From IMG/VR virus record IMGVR_UViG_3300025120_000065, positions 1-55,161 of that record: a DNA stretch of 55,161 nucleotides; one strand, 5' to 3'. The notes under the pieces are model-generated. The model saw nothing but the letters and a program-made list of their open reading frames with translations, was not told where the DNA came from and ran no database searches. Positions 42,820 to 51,089 of the stretch are shown here, piece by piece. The DNA comes from a virus. A program made the position numbers and the translations under genes. Position 1 is the stretch's first letter; the number at the start of each line of letters is the position of its first letter.

Positions 42820-44875
42820 TGCCACTGAATCCTTGTTCTTGAGGGGTTGGTGCTTGGCCTGTACCTATTGTACCGCCACCTGCACCCGTTGGATCTGCTG
42901 GATTAACACCCGCTGGTGCTGGCTGTTCTTGCTGAAAGCCTTTCATTAGCTCTGCTTGAATAGCCGCTTCATCCATGTTGTTAGTTACTTTATCTGGATC
43001 TAACTCTAAAGACTTTGCAATCTCACGAATAATGTACTGAAACTTAGCAAAAGGTGCAAGCGCAGGACTAGACGATATTTGCATAAACTGCATAAGGCGT
43101 TGACTGCGTACCTCATTAGCCATAAGACTTTCAGTACCACGTGCCTTAACCTCTAGATCACCTTTGATTGTTGGATCAAAGTCAAACTGCATATTAAATC
43201 TAAATAGACCTTCGCCTAGTGGACGCAGTAAGTAATCATCTACGTTTTTAATTACATTCTTTATACCGCCTTGTGCGGCACCCATAAGCATAGAAATGCC
43301 AGAAGCAGTACGACCCACACCACTAACCCCTGTTTGACCATGAGCGAAAGATGGAAATCCAGTTGACTCATCTGCTAATACCCTTGCTTTATCAAATAGC
43401 TGCAAGTTTTCTGCAGCAACATTAGGAAACTTTGTTCCAAAGATAGCTTGCCCCGGTGCTCCACCCTGACGCCTAAACACTTTGCCGGGATACACAGATA
43501 AGTCTTGACCCGGTACTAAGTTAGTTTCATCAACCTCAATTAAAAGATTACCAGATAATACAGCATTGTCAACAGCCATTCGCATAAACCCATTCATTAA
43601 GGTTTGCGTATCATCCATATTTTCTGCAATACCTACACCAAAGAATGAGTAGGGGTTAAGCTCATATGGTGCAGCCATGTAAGGAATCTTGGCAGGTTTA
43701 AATGGGTTAAGTACCATGCGAAGTAGTTTACCGTTACAAATCCAAACGTTAGCTTGTAACTCTTCTACCTCTGTTAGTTCTTGTGGAATATCTACGCCTT
43801 GTTCCTCTAGCATATCGGTATCTACCATACCCCAATACTCAAGAACTTCATAACGCTCTACACCATGCTCTGGTGCATAGTCAGCTAAATCGTCTTCCCA
43901 CGATTCTTTATTATAGTTTTCTCCAAGCTGTACTGCTTCTTCAATTACATTGGAACGAAAGTGTGGTCTACGTTTTAGGTTACGTAGTTGAGTACGTGAC
44001 ATTTTATGGCGCTCAATAACAAACTGAGCTTCTTCCATATTATTAGCATCAGGATCAGGATAAAAGTTCCACACAGATACATGGGATACTTGAGGTATTG
44101 TTTTCATCATAGGAGAATACTCTCCATCGTCACCCCAGTTAGGATACTCTTTATCTACAGCAAACGGGCCTTTCATAATACCCGTACCAAATAATGCCAT
44201 TTCAAATGCAGTACTACGCAAATGTTTACTGGCACTAGACTCTTCTAACTGATCGTGTATTTTCTTTTGCATCATCTTAGCCGCAACCATTGCTGGGCTA
44301 AATGTAATTGCTGTAGGAGTTTTGCCTACACCTTCACGTACACCATCTATGCCTTCTAGTTTATCTTTAAGTGGTCCTAGACTTTCTAAAAGAGTTTTAG
44401 AGGTAGCACCTGCAGGTAGTTCTTTGCCATCTCCCCTAAAGCCATATGGACTTACAGGCTCATTTAATCCAGACTCACGTAACTGTTCAGGCTCTTTAGG
44501 ATCAAAGTTTACATCTGCAACTACGCCATCAGGTAGTTCTGTAGGATCTACAGTAAGCGGAAACTTTTGCCCTGCAAATAATACATCTACAATCTGACCA
44601 TATGCAGCTAGTGTTTTTGTTTTAGTTACTTTAATAAATACTCTAGACTTTTCTGCTTCAGTAAACTGTACGTCTGGGCTATACAAACCCCGATAGTTAC
44701 GGTACGCACGTAACCAACGATCCTCATCCTGCTGACGGTAGTCATCTGCACGATTATACTTTTCCATAATAAAAGGAATAATTTTAGAAGTGTCTGCATC
44801 ATCAATAGTTGAGTCATCACTATCTTCTAGAATAATGGCATCGTCTTCAATAAAACCTTCTGTATCTTCTTCCAT
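42749..44875 (-). CDS. Portal protein (708 aa)
   Basis: A podovirus portal. The N terminus is acidic (EDDAIILEDSDDSTIDD), then RWLRAYRNYRGLYSPDVQFT, a conserved FIKVTKTKTLAAYGQIVDVL block, HVSVWNFYPDPDANNMEEAQ, and AMLMGAAQGGIKNVIKNVDD-like helices. The Gln/Pro/Gly-rich tail is disordered. It follows the large terminase on the same strand in the usual packaging order and should form the dodecameric DNA entry ring. Confidence 0.92.
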   Translation of the reverse strand: MEEDTEGFIEDDAIILEDSDDSTIDDADTSKIIPFIMEKYNRADDYRQQDEDRWLRAYRNYRGLYSPDVQFTEAEKSRVFIKVTKTKTLAAYGQIVDVLFAGQKFPLTVDPTELPDGVVADVNFDPKEPEQLRESGLNEPVSPYGFRGDGKELPAGATSKTLLESLGPLKDKLEGIDGVREGVGKTPTAITFSPAMVAAKMMQKKIHDQLEESSASKHLRSTAFEMALFGTGIMKGPFAVDKEYPNWGDDGEYSPMMKTIPQVSHVSVWNFYPDPDANNMEEAQFVIERHKMSRTQLRNLKRRPHFRSNVIEEAVQLGENYNKESWEDDLADYAPEHGVERYEVLEYWGMVDTDMLEEQGVDIPQELTEVEELQANVWICNGKLLRMVLNPFKPAKIPYMAAPYELNPYSFFGVGIAENMDDTQTLMNGFMRMAVDNAVLSGNLLIEVDETNLVPGQDLSVYPGKVFRRQGGAPGQAIFGTKFPNVAAENLQLFDKARVLADESTGFPSFAHGQTGVSGVGRTASGISMLMGAAQGGIKNVIKNVDDYLLRPLGEGLFRFNMQFDFDPTIKGDLEVKARGTESLMANEVRSQRLMQFMQISSSPALAPFAKFQYIIREIAKSLELDPDKVTNNMDEAAIQAELMKGFQQEQPAPAGVNPADPTGAGGGTIGTGQAPTPQEQGFSGNEQGAPQQAQGAGQQPPAVGTVQ

Positions 44876-44892
44876 TTATATTTCCATTGCTG

Positions 44893-46476
44893 TTAATAAC
44901 CAAAGGTAGCATCTGCTACTCGCATACCACCTTGTGGTCTTCCATTTGGATCGTAGTCAAATATACTAAACCTTGGTCTGGACATAATACCATATCGCAA
45001 AGCATCGTACAAGTGATCTTCGGAGGTAGTGTCAATATCTTCTGGGTTTCTTTTGTCGATGGGTAAGGCTGGTAGTTGGGCAACCATATTAGTACAATTA
45101 TTAAAAAACACCATACGAGGCTCTTCCGTAAACTCATCTACCTGTAGCCGCCTATGTACTTCATTCTTACCAGCTACACGTGAGCCTTTAGATCTATCAG
45201 ATGGACGCCACCTACATCCACGATGAATCATTTGTTCAGCCAGTGATGGCCCAGTATCGCCACGCTTATGCCATAAAGAGCTATCAAGAACCCCATACTT
45301 AATATTTCCATCTTCAGCCTCTAAATCTAATACCATATCCGCTAAGTCTGCAGCTAGTACTTTACCTACGTATAGTTCTCTGTATACAATTAATTGTTCA
45401 TTAGGAGATACTGCAAACCAAACTACTCCCGACTTACTTCCATACCCATAGTCACATGCTCTAAACTTTACCCAGTTACTTGGTATACGAAAGGGTTCAA
45501 CTACATGTATGTTTCTGTCAAACTCTGTAAAGGCTGCACCCTCTTTAATATCCCAATCACCATCTAGTAATTGCCTACGTTGTTGTTCAGGTAAAGACAG
45601 AAGCATTGCCTCGTAGTCACCTTGTGCAGCTAAGTAAGGATTATCGGAAAGACGGGCAGGTATAAACTTACGTTTGAATAAAGGTTTACCAGCTTTCTCA
45701 TGTCCAGCAGGATAACGTAATACTTCAGTTGTTTCAATGTCTGTTGCATCAAACGCTTTATTATGCGGAGCAGGATCAATAAACATTTTTTTAACCCAAT
45801 GATGACCTCTACCTCCGGGGTTAGTAGTAGCTCTCATATATACAGGCAAGTCATTTGCTGTAGATCTCAAGCGACTCCTCATGTAGTTCCAAGCAAATGG
45901 AGTAGGCCACTGAGTAAGTTCGTCAAAGCCTATCCAACTAAATGCCAAACCTTGATAGCGTAGTACGTCATCTTCTTTATCTAAGTAAGACATCCACAGT
46001 CTAGCACCCGATGGTGCAGTCCATTGCATCTTACGTTCAGACCACTTAATACCGGGCCAGATCTTAGGGTACATTTCCTGTGACTTAAAGATAAGTTCTC
46101 TTAGTTCTTCTGTAGTATGTCGTAGGAGCAATCCTGAGAAGGCTGGATGGCCCATAAACCGTAATGGGTCAGCCAACATAGCGTATGACTTACCCCCACC
46201 TGCAGAGCCACCATATAGAACCTCACGCTCACCTGCCGCTAGAAAGTTTGTCTGCGGTCCAGCATTAGGTTTAAAGATAATGTTATGCTGCTCTTCTACA
46301 GGAGCAAGGTCATCTACTATTATCTTTGCTGGTTCAGGCTGCGTTTGTTTCTTGGTTGTCTTGCTCTTTCGCCCCGATGCGGTTGTTTTCAAGTTCTTCC
46401 GCTTTGGCGATTGCCTTTTTCGCATAGTCTGCCCATCTGCGTAGGCTTCCAGCTTTGTTTTTTCTTCGTCGCTCAT
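44893..46476 (-). CDS. terL: Terminase large subunit (527 aa)
   Basis: The DNA-packaging motor. Walker A is GGSAGGGKS at residues 89-97 and Walker B is WIGFDE with Asp185/Glu186. The nuclease domain starts with FRACDYGYGS, then GVLDSS, and ends with DHLYDALRYG. The ~60-residue N terminus is basic. The start overlaps the upstream DNA-binding gene by 143 nt. The next in-frame Met (residue 18) would still leave about 90 nt of overlap, so the overlap is real unless a non-ATG start is used. Confidence 0.95.
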   Translation of the reverse strand: MSDEEKTKLEAYADGQTMRKRQSPKRKNLKTTASGRKSKTTKKQTQPEPAKIIVDDLAPVEEQHNIIFKPNAGPQTNFLAAGEREVLYGGSAGGGKSYAMLADPLRFMGHPAFSGLLLRHTTEELRELIFKSQEMYPKIWPGIKWSERKMQWTAPSGARLWMSYLDKEDDVLRYQGLAFSWIGFDELTQWPTPFAWNYMRSRLRSTANDLPVYMRATTNPGGRGHHWVKKMFIDPAPHNKAFDATDIETTEVLRYPAGHEKAGKPLFKRKFIPARLSDNPYLAAQGDYEAMLLSLPEQQRRQLLDGDWDIKEGAAFTEFDRNIHVVEPFRIPSNWVKFRACDYGYGSKSGVVWFAVSPNEQLIVYRELYVGKVLAADLADMVLDLEAEDGNIKYGVLDSSLWHKRGDTGPSLAEQMIHRGCRWRPSDRSKGSRVAGKNEVHRRLQVDEFTEEPRMVFFNNCTNMVAQLPALPIDKRNPEDIDTTSEDHLYDALRYGIMSRPRFSIFDYDPNGRPQGGMRVADATFGY

Positions 46477-46762
46477 TATCTAACCGTTTCTTTAATCCTA
46501 CATGAGATATAGTTCTGCCAGTGTTTCTAGTCAGCCAGTTGGCTACCTCACGATAAGAGTACTGCTTTAAGTACTTCTTGGCTTTTACAAGCATATCAAG
46601 TTCGTGTTCAATTGGCAAGAGGATTCCATTATCATCTGGATCTATTTCATATCCAAAGGGTACGGTACGTGCTACACGTGGAATAGGAACCCATTCGTTA
46701 TCTTCTTGTAGGTCTGTCGGTTGTGGTAGTTTCCATTGTCCTAATGGTTTAGTCATCGTCAT
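46334..46762 (-). CDS. Helix-turn-helix DNA-binding protein (142 aa)
   Basis: Contains a homeodomain-like helix-turn-helix at about residues 65-100 (YSYREVANWLTRNTGRTISH), followed by a long basic helix (LKKRLDNERRRKNKAGSLRR). It lies between the TerS-like gene and TerL and could help recognise DNA for packaging, or regulate. Its 3' end is embedded in the terL gene in a different frame. Confidence 0.7.
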   Translation of the reverse strand: MTMTKPLGQWKLPQPTDLQEDNEWVPIPRVARTVPFGYEIDPDDNGILLPIEHELDMLVKAKKYLKQYSYREVANWLTRNTGRTISHVGLKKRLDNERRRKNKAGSLRRWADYAKKAIAKAEELENNRIGAKEQDNQETNAA

Positions 46763-47123
46763 CCTGTGTTTGCTTGGCTGGCATAAGCATTACACCACCT
46801 TTAGCTTCTACTTGCATCTTCTCAGTTTTAACTAAACCAGTACGATCAAGTAACTCTTTAGCTGCTGCCATCTTATCACGAATACCTAGCTCAGTAGGAT
46901 CGTATAGTGCACTAACCATAGCCATTGCCGCTTTGGGTACATTACGTGCTAAGTAGCTATGTGTTACGTCAATGATTTCTTCTTTAAGACTATTTGTAAT
47001 CTCAGTGTTAGAAGTATTCTCAGAGTACCCAGCAAGTTTCTTAGCCATAGTAACATCGCCACCTGCTTCATCCATAAGGACTGCAAGAAACTTTTGTTGG
47101 CGTTCTGTTAATTCTCTAGCCAT
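46749..47123 (-). CDS. terS: Probable terminase small subunit (124 aa)
   Basis: Helical protein with LTERQQKFLAVLMDEAGGDV and MAKKLAGYSEN near the N terminus, the Terminase_2-type helix-turn-helix pattern, then GIRDKMAAAKELLDRTGLVK and an acidic tail (DDDD). Position upstream of TerL and the length support the small subunit that recognises phage DNA. Confidence 0.72.
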   Translation of the reverse strand: MARELTERQQKFLAVLMDEAGGDVTMAKKLAGYSENTSNTEITNSLKEEIIDVTHSYLARNVPKAAMAMVSALYDPTELGIRDKMAAAKELLDRTGLVKTEKMQVEAKGGVMLMPAKQTQDDDD

Positions 47124-47575
47124 TACATCATCTCAAAATGTGGGGCATCAATAAATGGTCTACGGGATTGTGACCTACGGAGATCTACGTATGCATTCAT
47201 TGCATCTTCTGCAGTACCTGCATACTGTCGAATGTCTCCTTCACTCCATGCAGCACCCCATTTAATTGCTACATTATTCTTTCTAGCGGCTTCAGCCATA
47301 GCATCACAGATGTCATCATAGACATTAAGTTCCCAAGAAATGTCAGAACCAAAGTATGCGACTAGATCTACAGCACGACCCTCAAGATGCTTAGACTTCA
47401 TAGTCTGTGATCTACCAGATTCGTACAGCTTCTTTTGTTCTTCTAGTGTACGTAGTCCAAAGGTAACACCGAAGTCTACTTTAGTAATACCAATAGCATC
47501 TTTAACTACTGATACAATACCTTCATCTACGCCTTCTAGTTTCTTTAAACTTCTACTGCTTAATTTAAATGCCAT
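47123..47575 (-). CDS. M15 family peptidase endolysin (150 aa)
   Basis: Matches the M15 (VanY/CwlK-like) L,D- or D,D-peptidases. The substrate segment is FGVTFGLRTLEEQKKLYESG, the zinc ligands are in SKHLEGRAVDLV (His, Asp), and the final His is in DAPHFEMM. It cuts peptide cross-links in peptidoglycan. It is encoded just after the holin, so it is probably the main endolysin. Confidence 0.9.
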   Translation of the reverse strand: MAFKLSSRSLKKLEGVDEGIVSVVKDAIGITKVDFGVTFGLRTLEEQKKLYESGRSQTMKSKHLEGRAVDLVAYFGSDISWELNVYDDICDAMAEAARKNNVAIKWGAAWSEGDIRQYAGTAEDAMNAYVDLRRSQSRRPFIDAPHFEMM

Positions 47576-47928
47576 TACTTTTTCCCAAAGAATTTACTTA
47601 CAGAACGAATACCGATGCTGGCACTTACAATACCGCCAAGGCTATACTGATACCACGCTGGCATAGTCTCTAGTGCAGCAAAGCCAGCTTGCACAATGTT
47701 ATTACCCCAATCTCCACAGAACGCTAAAATTAACGGAATAGAAAAAAGTAGAGTAATCCACTCATCTTTCCAGCTATTCTGTGTAGCTTGTATAGCAGCA
47801 AGATCCCAGTCTATCTCACCAGTAGCTTGCTTTACTTTAATCTCAGCATTAGCTTTCTGTACAGCTACTTTACCATCAAGGTATGTAGTTGCTAGTCCAC
47901 CTACTGCTCCTAAGATCTGACTAATCAT
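47575..47928 (-). CDS. Holin of the GTA 3TM type (117 aa)
   Basis: N-terminal Gly/Ala segment and a helix, then WKDEWITLLFSIPLILAFCG and MPAWYQYSLGGIVSASIGIR with a basic C terminus, matching the alphaproteobacterial GTA_holin_3TM type. It permeabilises the inner membrane for endolysin release. Ends one base into the start of the M15 peptidase gene. Confidence 0.82.
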   Translation of the reverse strand: MISQILGAVGGLATTYLDGKVAVQKANAEIKVKQATGEIDWDLAAIQATQNSWKDEWITLLFSIPLILAFCGDWGNNIVQAGFAALETMPAWYQYSLGGIVSASIGIRSVSKFFGKK

Positions 47929-48131
47929 TTTTCGTTATTTAACCATACAGCAAAAGCACCCGTCATGGCACCAGTAACAGTTGCAGTAAGTGCTGTAGCT
48001 TGTGTACTTACTTCACCTTGCGGCAAAGACATAAACCATTCTATAACACGTATATACATAACAGTCATAACTAACATCATAAGGCGTGGCATAATTTTCC
48101 AAGCTAGTATTTTTTCCATAGCTAATGTCAT
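47925..48131 (-). CDS. Small two-helix membrane protein (68 aa)
   Basis: Two membrane helices (MPRLMMLVMTVMYIRVIEWF and ATVTGAMTGAFAVWL) with a short Pro/Gln/Glu loop between. The gene is placed directly before the holin with a 4-nt overlap. It could be a second holin, pinholin or antiholin, or a lysis timing factor. Confidence 0.65.
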   Translation of the reverse strand: MTLAMEKILAWKIMPRLMMLVMTVMYIRVIEWFMSLPQGEVSTQATALTATVTGAMTGAFAVWLNNEK

Positions 48132-48377
48132 TTAAGTTCTCCTGAATCTAGCGGTCTTCTTTGCAATGCCTTTAGGTTGAGCCACATGCTGCTTACCTGC
48201 CTTCGTGCCTTGTCGTTTAGCTCTGGTTGTAGCTGCATACTCACTGCTGCTAAGAGACTTAATAGCCTTAGCAGGTAGATAACGCTCACCAGTCTTAGCA
48301 CTAGGCTTGCCACTTTTAGTTCGCCAATCTTGCTTAGTCCATTTAGTTAGACTTTTTTGAGACTTTGCTTTAGCCAT
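48132..48377 (-). CDS. DUF5872-like small basic protein (81 aa)
   Basis: Begins MAKAKSQKSLTKWTKQDWRT, then SGKPSAKTGERYLPAKAIKS and AATTRAKRQGTKAGKQHVAQ. It matches the DUF5872 pattern, common in marine phages and giant viruses. Very basic, so DNA or nucleoprotein binding is likely, but not known. Start ATG at 48377 rather than five codons earlier. Confidence 0.78.
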   Translation of the reverse strand: MAKAKSQKSLTKWTKQDWRTKSGKPSAKTGERYLPAKAIKSLSSSEYAATTRAKRQGTKAGKQHVAQPKGIAKKTARFRRT

Positions 48378-48452
48378 GTTAACAGCAGTCACATTCCTCG
48401 TGACACTTTTTATTAGTTAAAGCGCACCACAATCTTTTAAAATACCTTAACA

Positions 48453-48656
48453 TTATCTATAACCTCCACCCTTTGCTTTGTACTGTTTGGCTAACATCTG
48501 GGCTTTACGTGCAGACCATTGACCTGCACCTCCACCTTTAGATCCTGATTTTATGCGATTAAATAAATTTTTACGCATAGTAGGTTTAGTATAGTTACCT
48601 GCTTTATTAACCGTAGACTTTTTGCCTGACTTCACCTCTACTGATCCCCATGTCAT
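48453..48656 (-). CDS. Small basic protein with DUF5872-like end (67 aa)
   Basis: Lys/Gly-rich with RIKSGSKGGGAGQWSARKAQ, then AKQYKAKGGGY, a pattern shared with DUF5872-type phage proteins. The chosen ATG 48656 follows AAGGA and lies within the DUF1127 gene, which it overlaps by 50 nt in another frame. Function unknown, probably nucleic-acid binding. Confidence 0.65.
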   Translation of the reverse strand: MTWGSVEVKSGKKSTVNKAGNYTKPTMRKNLFNRIKSGSKGGGAGQWSARKAQMLAKQYKAKGGGYR

Positions 48657-48747
48657 GCAGTTCCTTATCACTTAGATTCATAAGAATCCAATAGTCGGCT
48701 CTGCGTTGCTGATTTTCTTGTATCTTTTTAAACATACGTTTAAACAT
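48607..48747 (-). CDS. DUF1127 (YjiS-like) small protein (46 aa)
   Basis: A 46-residue protein MFKRMFKKIQ...RRADYWILMNLSDKELHDMG, then ISRGEV. It shows the DUF1127 pattern of a Trp/Leu-rich helix, LSDxELxDMGISRxE and a basic N terminus. The ribosome site AGGAGATAGAAT is excellent. DUF1127 proteins are abundant in alphaproteobacteria, where some act in RNA turnover and phosphate or carbon metabolism. A phage copy may have been taken from the host. Confidence 0.8.
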   Translation of the reverse strand: MFKRMFKKIQENQQRRADYWILMNLSDKELHDMGISRGEVRQKVYG

Positions 48748-48862
48748 ATTCTATCTCCTATATATGTAGGTAAGAGTTACTTACCCTTACAGAGATAGTT
48801 ATACCATACTTAGTTATAACACATAATAGTTAAGATTGCAATCCCGTTATGCATTAAATGCC

Positions 48863-49114
48863 TTATGCAATAATAAAGTCTACAATCTGTCCATCTGGTG
48901 TACGTAGTTTATTTGGATTAGGATTGTATGCATACATCTGATTCACTAGCTTTAGATCTTCTACAGGTGTATCAGGTGTAATGCGATTAGGTTCTTCTAG
49001 TTTGTATTCTTCATTATTTCTTCTAGACCTATCCTTGTCTGCCTTCTCAAACACAATGTTATCATGTGTCTGAAAAGGAAAACTAGGTAAAGGAAAGTGA
49101 GAGATAAGTGTCAT
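48863..49114 (-). CDS. Hypothetical protein (83 aa)
   Basis: Starts MTLISHFPLPSFPFQTHDNI, then a charged region (EKADKDRSRRNNEEYKLEEP) and an end with LRTPDGQIVDFII. No family recognised. Start codon lies directly after the previous TAA. About 115 nt of non-coding DNA with a possible hairpin (GGGTAAGTAACTCTTACC on the minus strand) follows it. Confidence 0.62.
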   Translation of the reverse strand: MTLISHFPLPSFPFQTHDNIVFEKADKDRSRRNNEEYKLEEPNRITPDTPVEDLKLVNQMYAYNPNPNKLRTPDGQIVDFIIA

Positions 49115-49309
49115 TTAAAGTGTGCCTTGCATTTGATAACATTGATAACGAGCATAAAAGTTTCTACCCTTCATCATATTGCTTACGTCATCTTCTACCT
49201 GCGCTGTACAAGCAGCCTGACTAAAAAACCCTTGATCAGTACGAACTAACACATCACAGGTTTTAACGTCTACTGGAGAAACGCACATTAATATAACTGC
49301 AATCCACAT
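49115..49309 (-). CDS. Small probably exported protein (64 aa)
   Basis: N-terminal hydrophobic stretch MWIAVILMCVSPV then a polar domain with several Cys (KTCDVLV, QAACTAQV, YQCYQMQG) that could form disulfides. Its ATG overlaps the upstream stop as TAATG. Signal-peptide-like start suggests periplasmic location; it may be a lysis or superinfection-related factor, but no family is evident. Confidence 0.6.
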   Translation of the reverse strand: MWIAVILMCVSPVDVKTCDVLVRTDQGFFSQAACTAQVEDDVSNMMKGRNFYARYQCYQMQGTL

Positions 49310-49449
49310 TACTTTTTCTTTTTAGCCATACCACCACGCATCATTTTTTTCTTAGCTGCCATACCGCCACCACGCATCATGGTTTTTTTAGCCATACCAC
49401 CGCCACGCATAGGTGTTTTCTTTTTCATTGCTCTAGGTTTCATTGCCAT
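49309..49449 (-). CDS. Met/Gly/Lys repeat micro-protein (46 aa)
   Basis: A 46-residue peptide built of three near-copies of MxRGGGMAxKK (MRGGGMAKK, MMRGGGMAAKKK, MMRGGMAKKKK) after MAMKPRAMKKKTP. It is overlapped by both neighbours (10 nt upstream; TAATG downstream). Strongly basic and repetitive, reminiscent of nucleoid-binding peptides. Such short GGGM/KK repeat proteins appear in marine phages but their role is unknown to me. Confidence 0.6.
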   Translation of the reverse strand: MAMKPRAMKKKTPMRGGGMAKKTMMRGGGMAAKKKMMRGGMAKKKK

Positions 49450-49967
49450 TGTTTCTGTCTCCGTTGTCTTCTATCTAATACGAGTGCTTCATACTCGTCT
49501 TTAGGATATACATTATAGTATCCTAACTTTTCTAACCGTAAACTTGCGTCATCTACTTTACTTAAAGATTGAATAAACAACATAGCATATTCATCTTCTA
49601 TATCAGACTCCCACTCATGTTCATACAAAAAGTCTAAGTCTGCATCTTCTGCACCGTAGTCTGGATGAAACTCCATTATGTGCAAATCTCTAGGTGTGTA
49701 TGTATCGTTTAAAAATGTAGTAAACTCTTTAAGCTGCAGCGGTGACGGGAAGTAATATGATGCAACTACAACTAAGTCATACGTATTATCAAACATATTA
49801 GCTTGTGTAATAGCTTCAATGCCAAGGTGCTTAGTTTCTACTACACGTACTTTGTTTTGCTTCCATGCTTGCTGTGCATAAGGACATGCGGGTAGGCCAC
49901 CTAAAGCATCGTTAGGTACTTCTAATACTTTACTAGACCAATCTCGTATATCACTTTCTATGCTCAC
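49440..49967 (-). CDS. Hypothetical protein (175 aa), DUF1415-like pattern
   Basis: Contains IRDWSSKVLEVPNDALGGLP then ACPYAQQAWK, a central strand YDLVVVASYYFPSPLQLKEF, and HIMEFHPDYG. The early CPxA and later FHPxY motifs recall DUF1415, but the match is judged by eye. The C terminus is charged (DRRQRRQKQWQ). It overlaps the downstream micro-protein by 10 nt. Confidence 0.55.
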   Translation of the reverse strand: MSIESDIRDWSSKVLEVPNDALGGLPACPYAQQAWKQNKVRVVETKHLGIEAITQANMFDNTYDLVVVASYYFPSPLQLKEFTTFLNDTYTPRDLHIMEFHPDYGAEDADLDFLYEHEWESDIEDEYAMLFIQSLSKVDDASLRLEKLGYYNVYPKDEYEALVLDRRQRRQKQWQ

Positions 49968-50452
49968 TATTTGAACAAGCCACCCTTACGCATGTCTACA
50001 TGACCCTTAGTAACTTTGCCACCACTCTTCATGTAGCCCATTTTATTACGTACAGCAGTAGGCAGTTTCTTCAGGCCAGACTGACTTGCAGAAGGTTTAG
50101 TGAGGCCACCTTTAGCGAAAGGTGTTTTAGGTAATGTTACAGGTTTAGCTTTACGATCTGAAGCAGCCTGTGCAGACTTACGACCCGCAAGATCTTTTTC
50201 TTTAGCCTGTTTAGCACGAATTTTATTTTCTTTCTTTTTTAATTCTGCCAAGAAAAATTTACGAAGCTCTGGATCTTCCATCTGTTTAATTTGAGAACGT
50301 GCTACACTTACATCTTTAAGTGTCTTAGCTTCATCAATAGCTGTTTTACTTGTAGAAGTTTTAGTAGCAATAGAACCTTTTTGTTCTGCTGTATCCCTTA
50401 CTACTTTAGATACTTTTTTTCCTGCCTTAGCAAGTGTCTTTGCAATGCCCAT
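49967..50452 (-). CDS. Basic protein (161 aa), possible virion protein
   Basis: Lys/Ala-rich throughout; ATG 50452 is preceded by TAGGAGATATACCG. It has a helix with PELRKFFLAELKKKENKIRA and ends VRNKMGYMKSGGKVTKGHVD then MRKGGLFK, a Gly/Lys tail found in several small late proteins. DNA-binding or structural role suspected. Confidence 0.6.
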   Translation of the reverse strand: MGIAKTLAKAGKKVSKVVRDTAEQKGSIATKTSTSKTAIDEAKTLKDVSVARSQIKQMEDPELRKFFLAELKKKENKIRAKQAKEKDLAGRKSAQAASDRKAKPVTLPKTPFAKGGLTKPSASQSGLKKLPTAVRNKMGYMKSGGKVTKGHVDMRKGGLFK

Positions 50453-50468
50453 CGGTATATCTCCTATA

Positions 50469-50762
50469 TTACCATTTAACTTTGTGTGACCAATATCTCG
50501 CACTTAGCTTACTAGGCTTAGAGTCTTGAGCATTGTGTCTAGCGTAATAGCTCTTTTTACGAGCTTTGTCTTTTGCAGTCTTAGGACTCTTACCAGCACC
50601 GCTTACACCCTGCTGTCCGAATCTAATAAATTTATATGTATCACCTTCTTTAGCCATTACGCAGTGTGACTTCTTAGGATGACTAGGAGTTCTCTTAGGT
50701 TTGTTAACGCCCTTGAGTCCTTCTTCTTTCATTTTAGTTTTAACTCTTTCAGGTACGCTCAT
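50469..50762 (-). CDS. Small basic protein (97 aa), DUF6321-like
   Basis: Begins MSVPERVKTKMKEEGLKGVN, then KKSHCVMAKEGDTYKFIRFG and KDKARKKSYYARHNAQDSKP ending ARYWSHKVKW. This matches a family found in cyanophages and large viruses (DUF6321-like by eye). Overlaps the upstream gene by about 14 nt. Unknown role. Confidence 0.65.
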   Translation of the reverse strand: MSVPERVKTKMKEEGLKGVNKPKRTPSHPKKSHCVMAKEGDTYKFIRFGQQGVSGAGKSPKTAKDKARKKSYYARHNAQDSKPSKLSARYWSHKVKW

Positions 50763-50961
50763 CCGTCCATCCCTCTTCACGCATAGCCCACTCTACATGC
50801 TCTAATGTAAATTTACGACCGTAGTGGGCTTCCACTGCAGTCTTTACATAGAATACATCGCTATGGGGAATATGTAAATCTTCAAGATTACCATCTAATA
50901 CGTGTCGGTAAAATTCTTCAAGAACATTATCTGTATATAGTTTTACTGATTTCTTTGCCAT
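50749..50961 (-). CDS. First late-strand gene, hypothetical (70 aa)
   Basis: Begins MAKKSVKLYTDNVLEEFYRH, acidic helices, then VKTAVEAHYGRKFTLEHVEW and a C-terminal EEGWTDERT. It is the first gene after the divergent region and probably the first translated from the late transcript. ATG 50961 has no strong ribosome site, suggesting low or controlled expression. Confidence 0.65.
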   Translation of the reverse strand: MAKKSVKLYTDNVLEEFYRHVLDGNLEDLHIPHSDVFYVKTAVEAHYGRKFTLEHVEWAMREEGWTDERT

Positions 50962-50993
50962 TGTCAATACTTAATTTGTACAAATATAAAAGG

Positions 50994-51010
50994 ACTTGCC
51001 TACGGCAAGT
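50994..51010 (-). terminator. Hairpin in late leader, possible attenuator
   Basis: ACTTGCC-(3 nt)-GGCAAGT forms a perfect 7-bp stem. Read on the minus strand it is followed by CCTTTTATATTT, so it looks like an intrinsic terminator placed between the predicted late promoter and the first late gene. It could hold back late transcription until an antitermination step, but this is inference. Confidence 0.5.
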
Positions 51011-51089
51011 TACCATTTAAATGTATCACTGTACGTGTATACTTACATATAATTATAGTTACATAATATTTAAGAGATTAGTATAAGTG

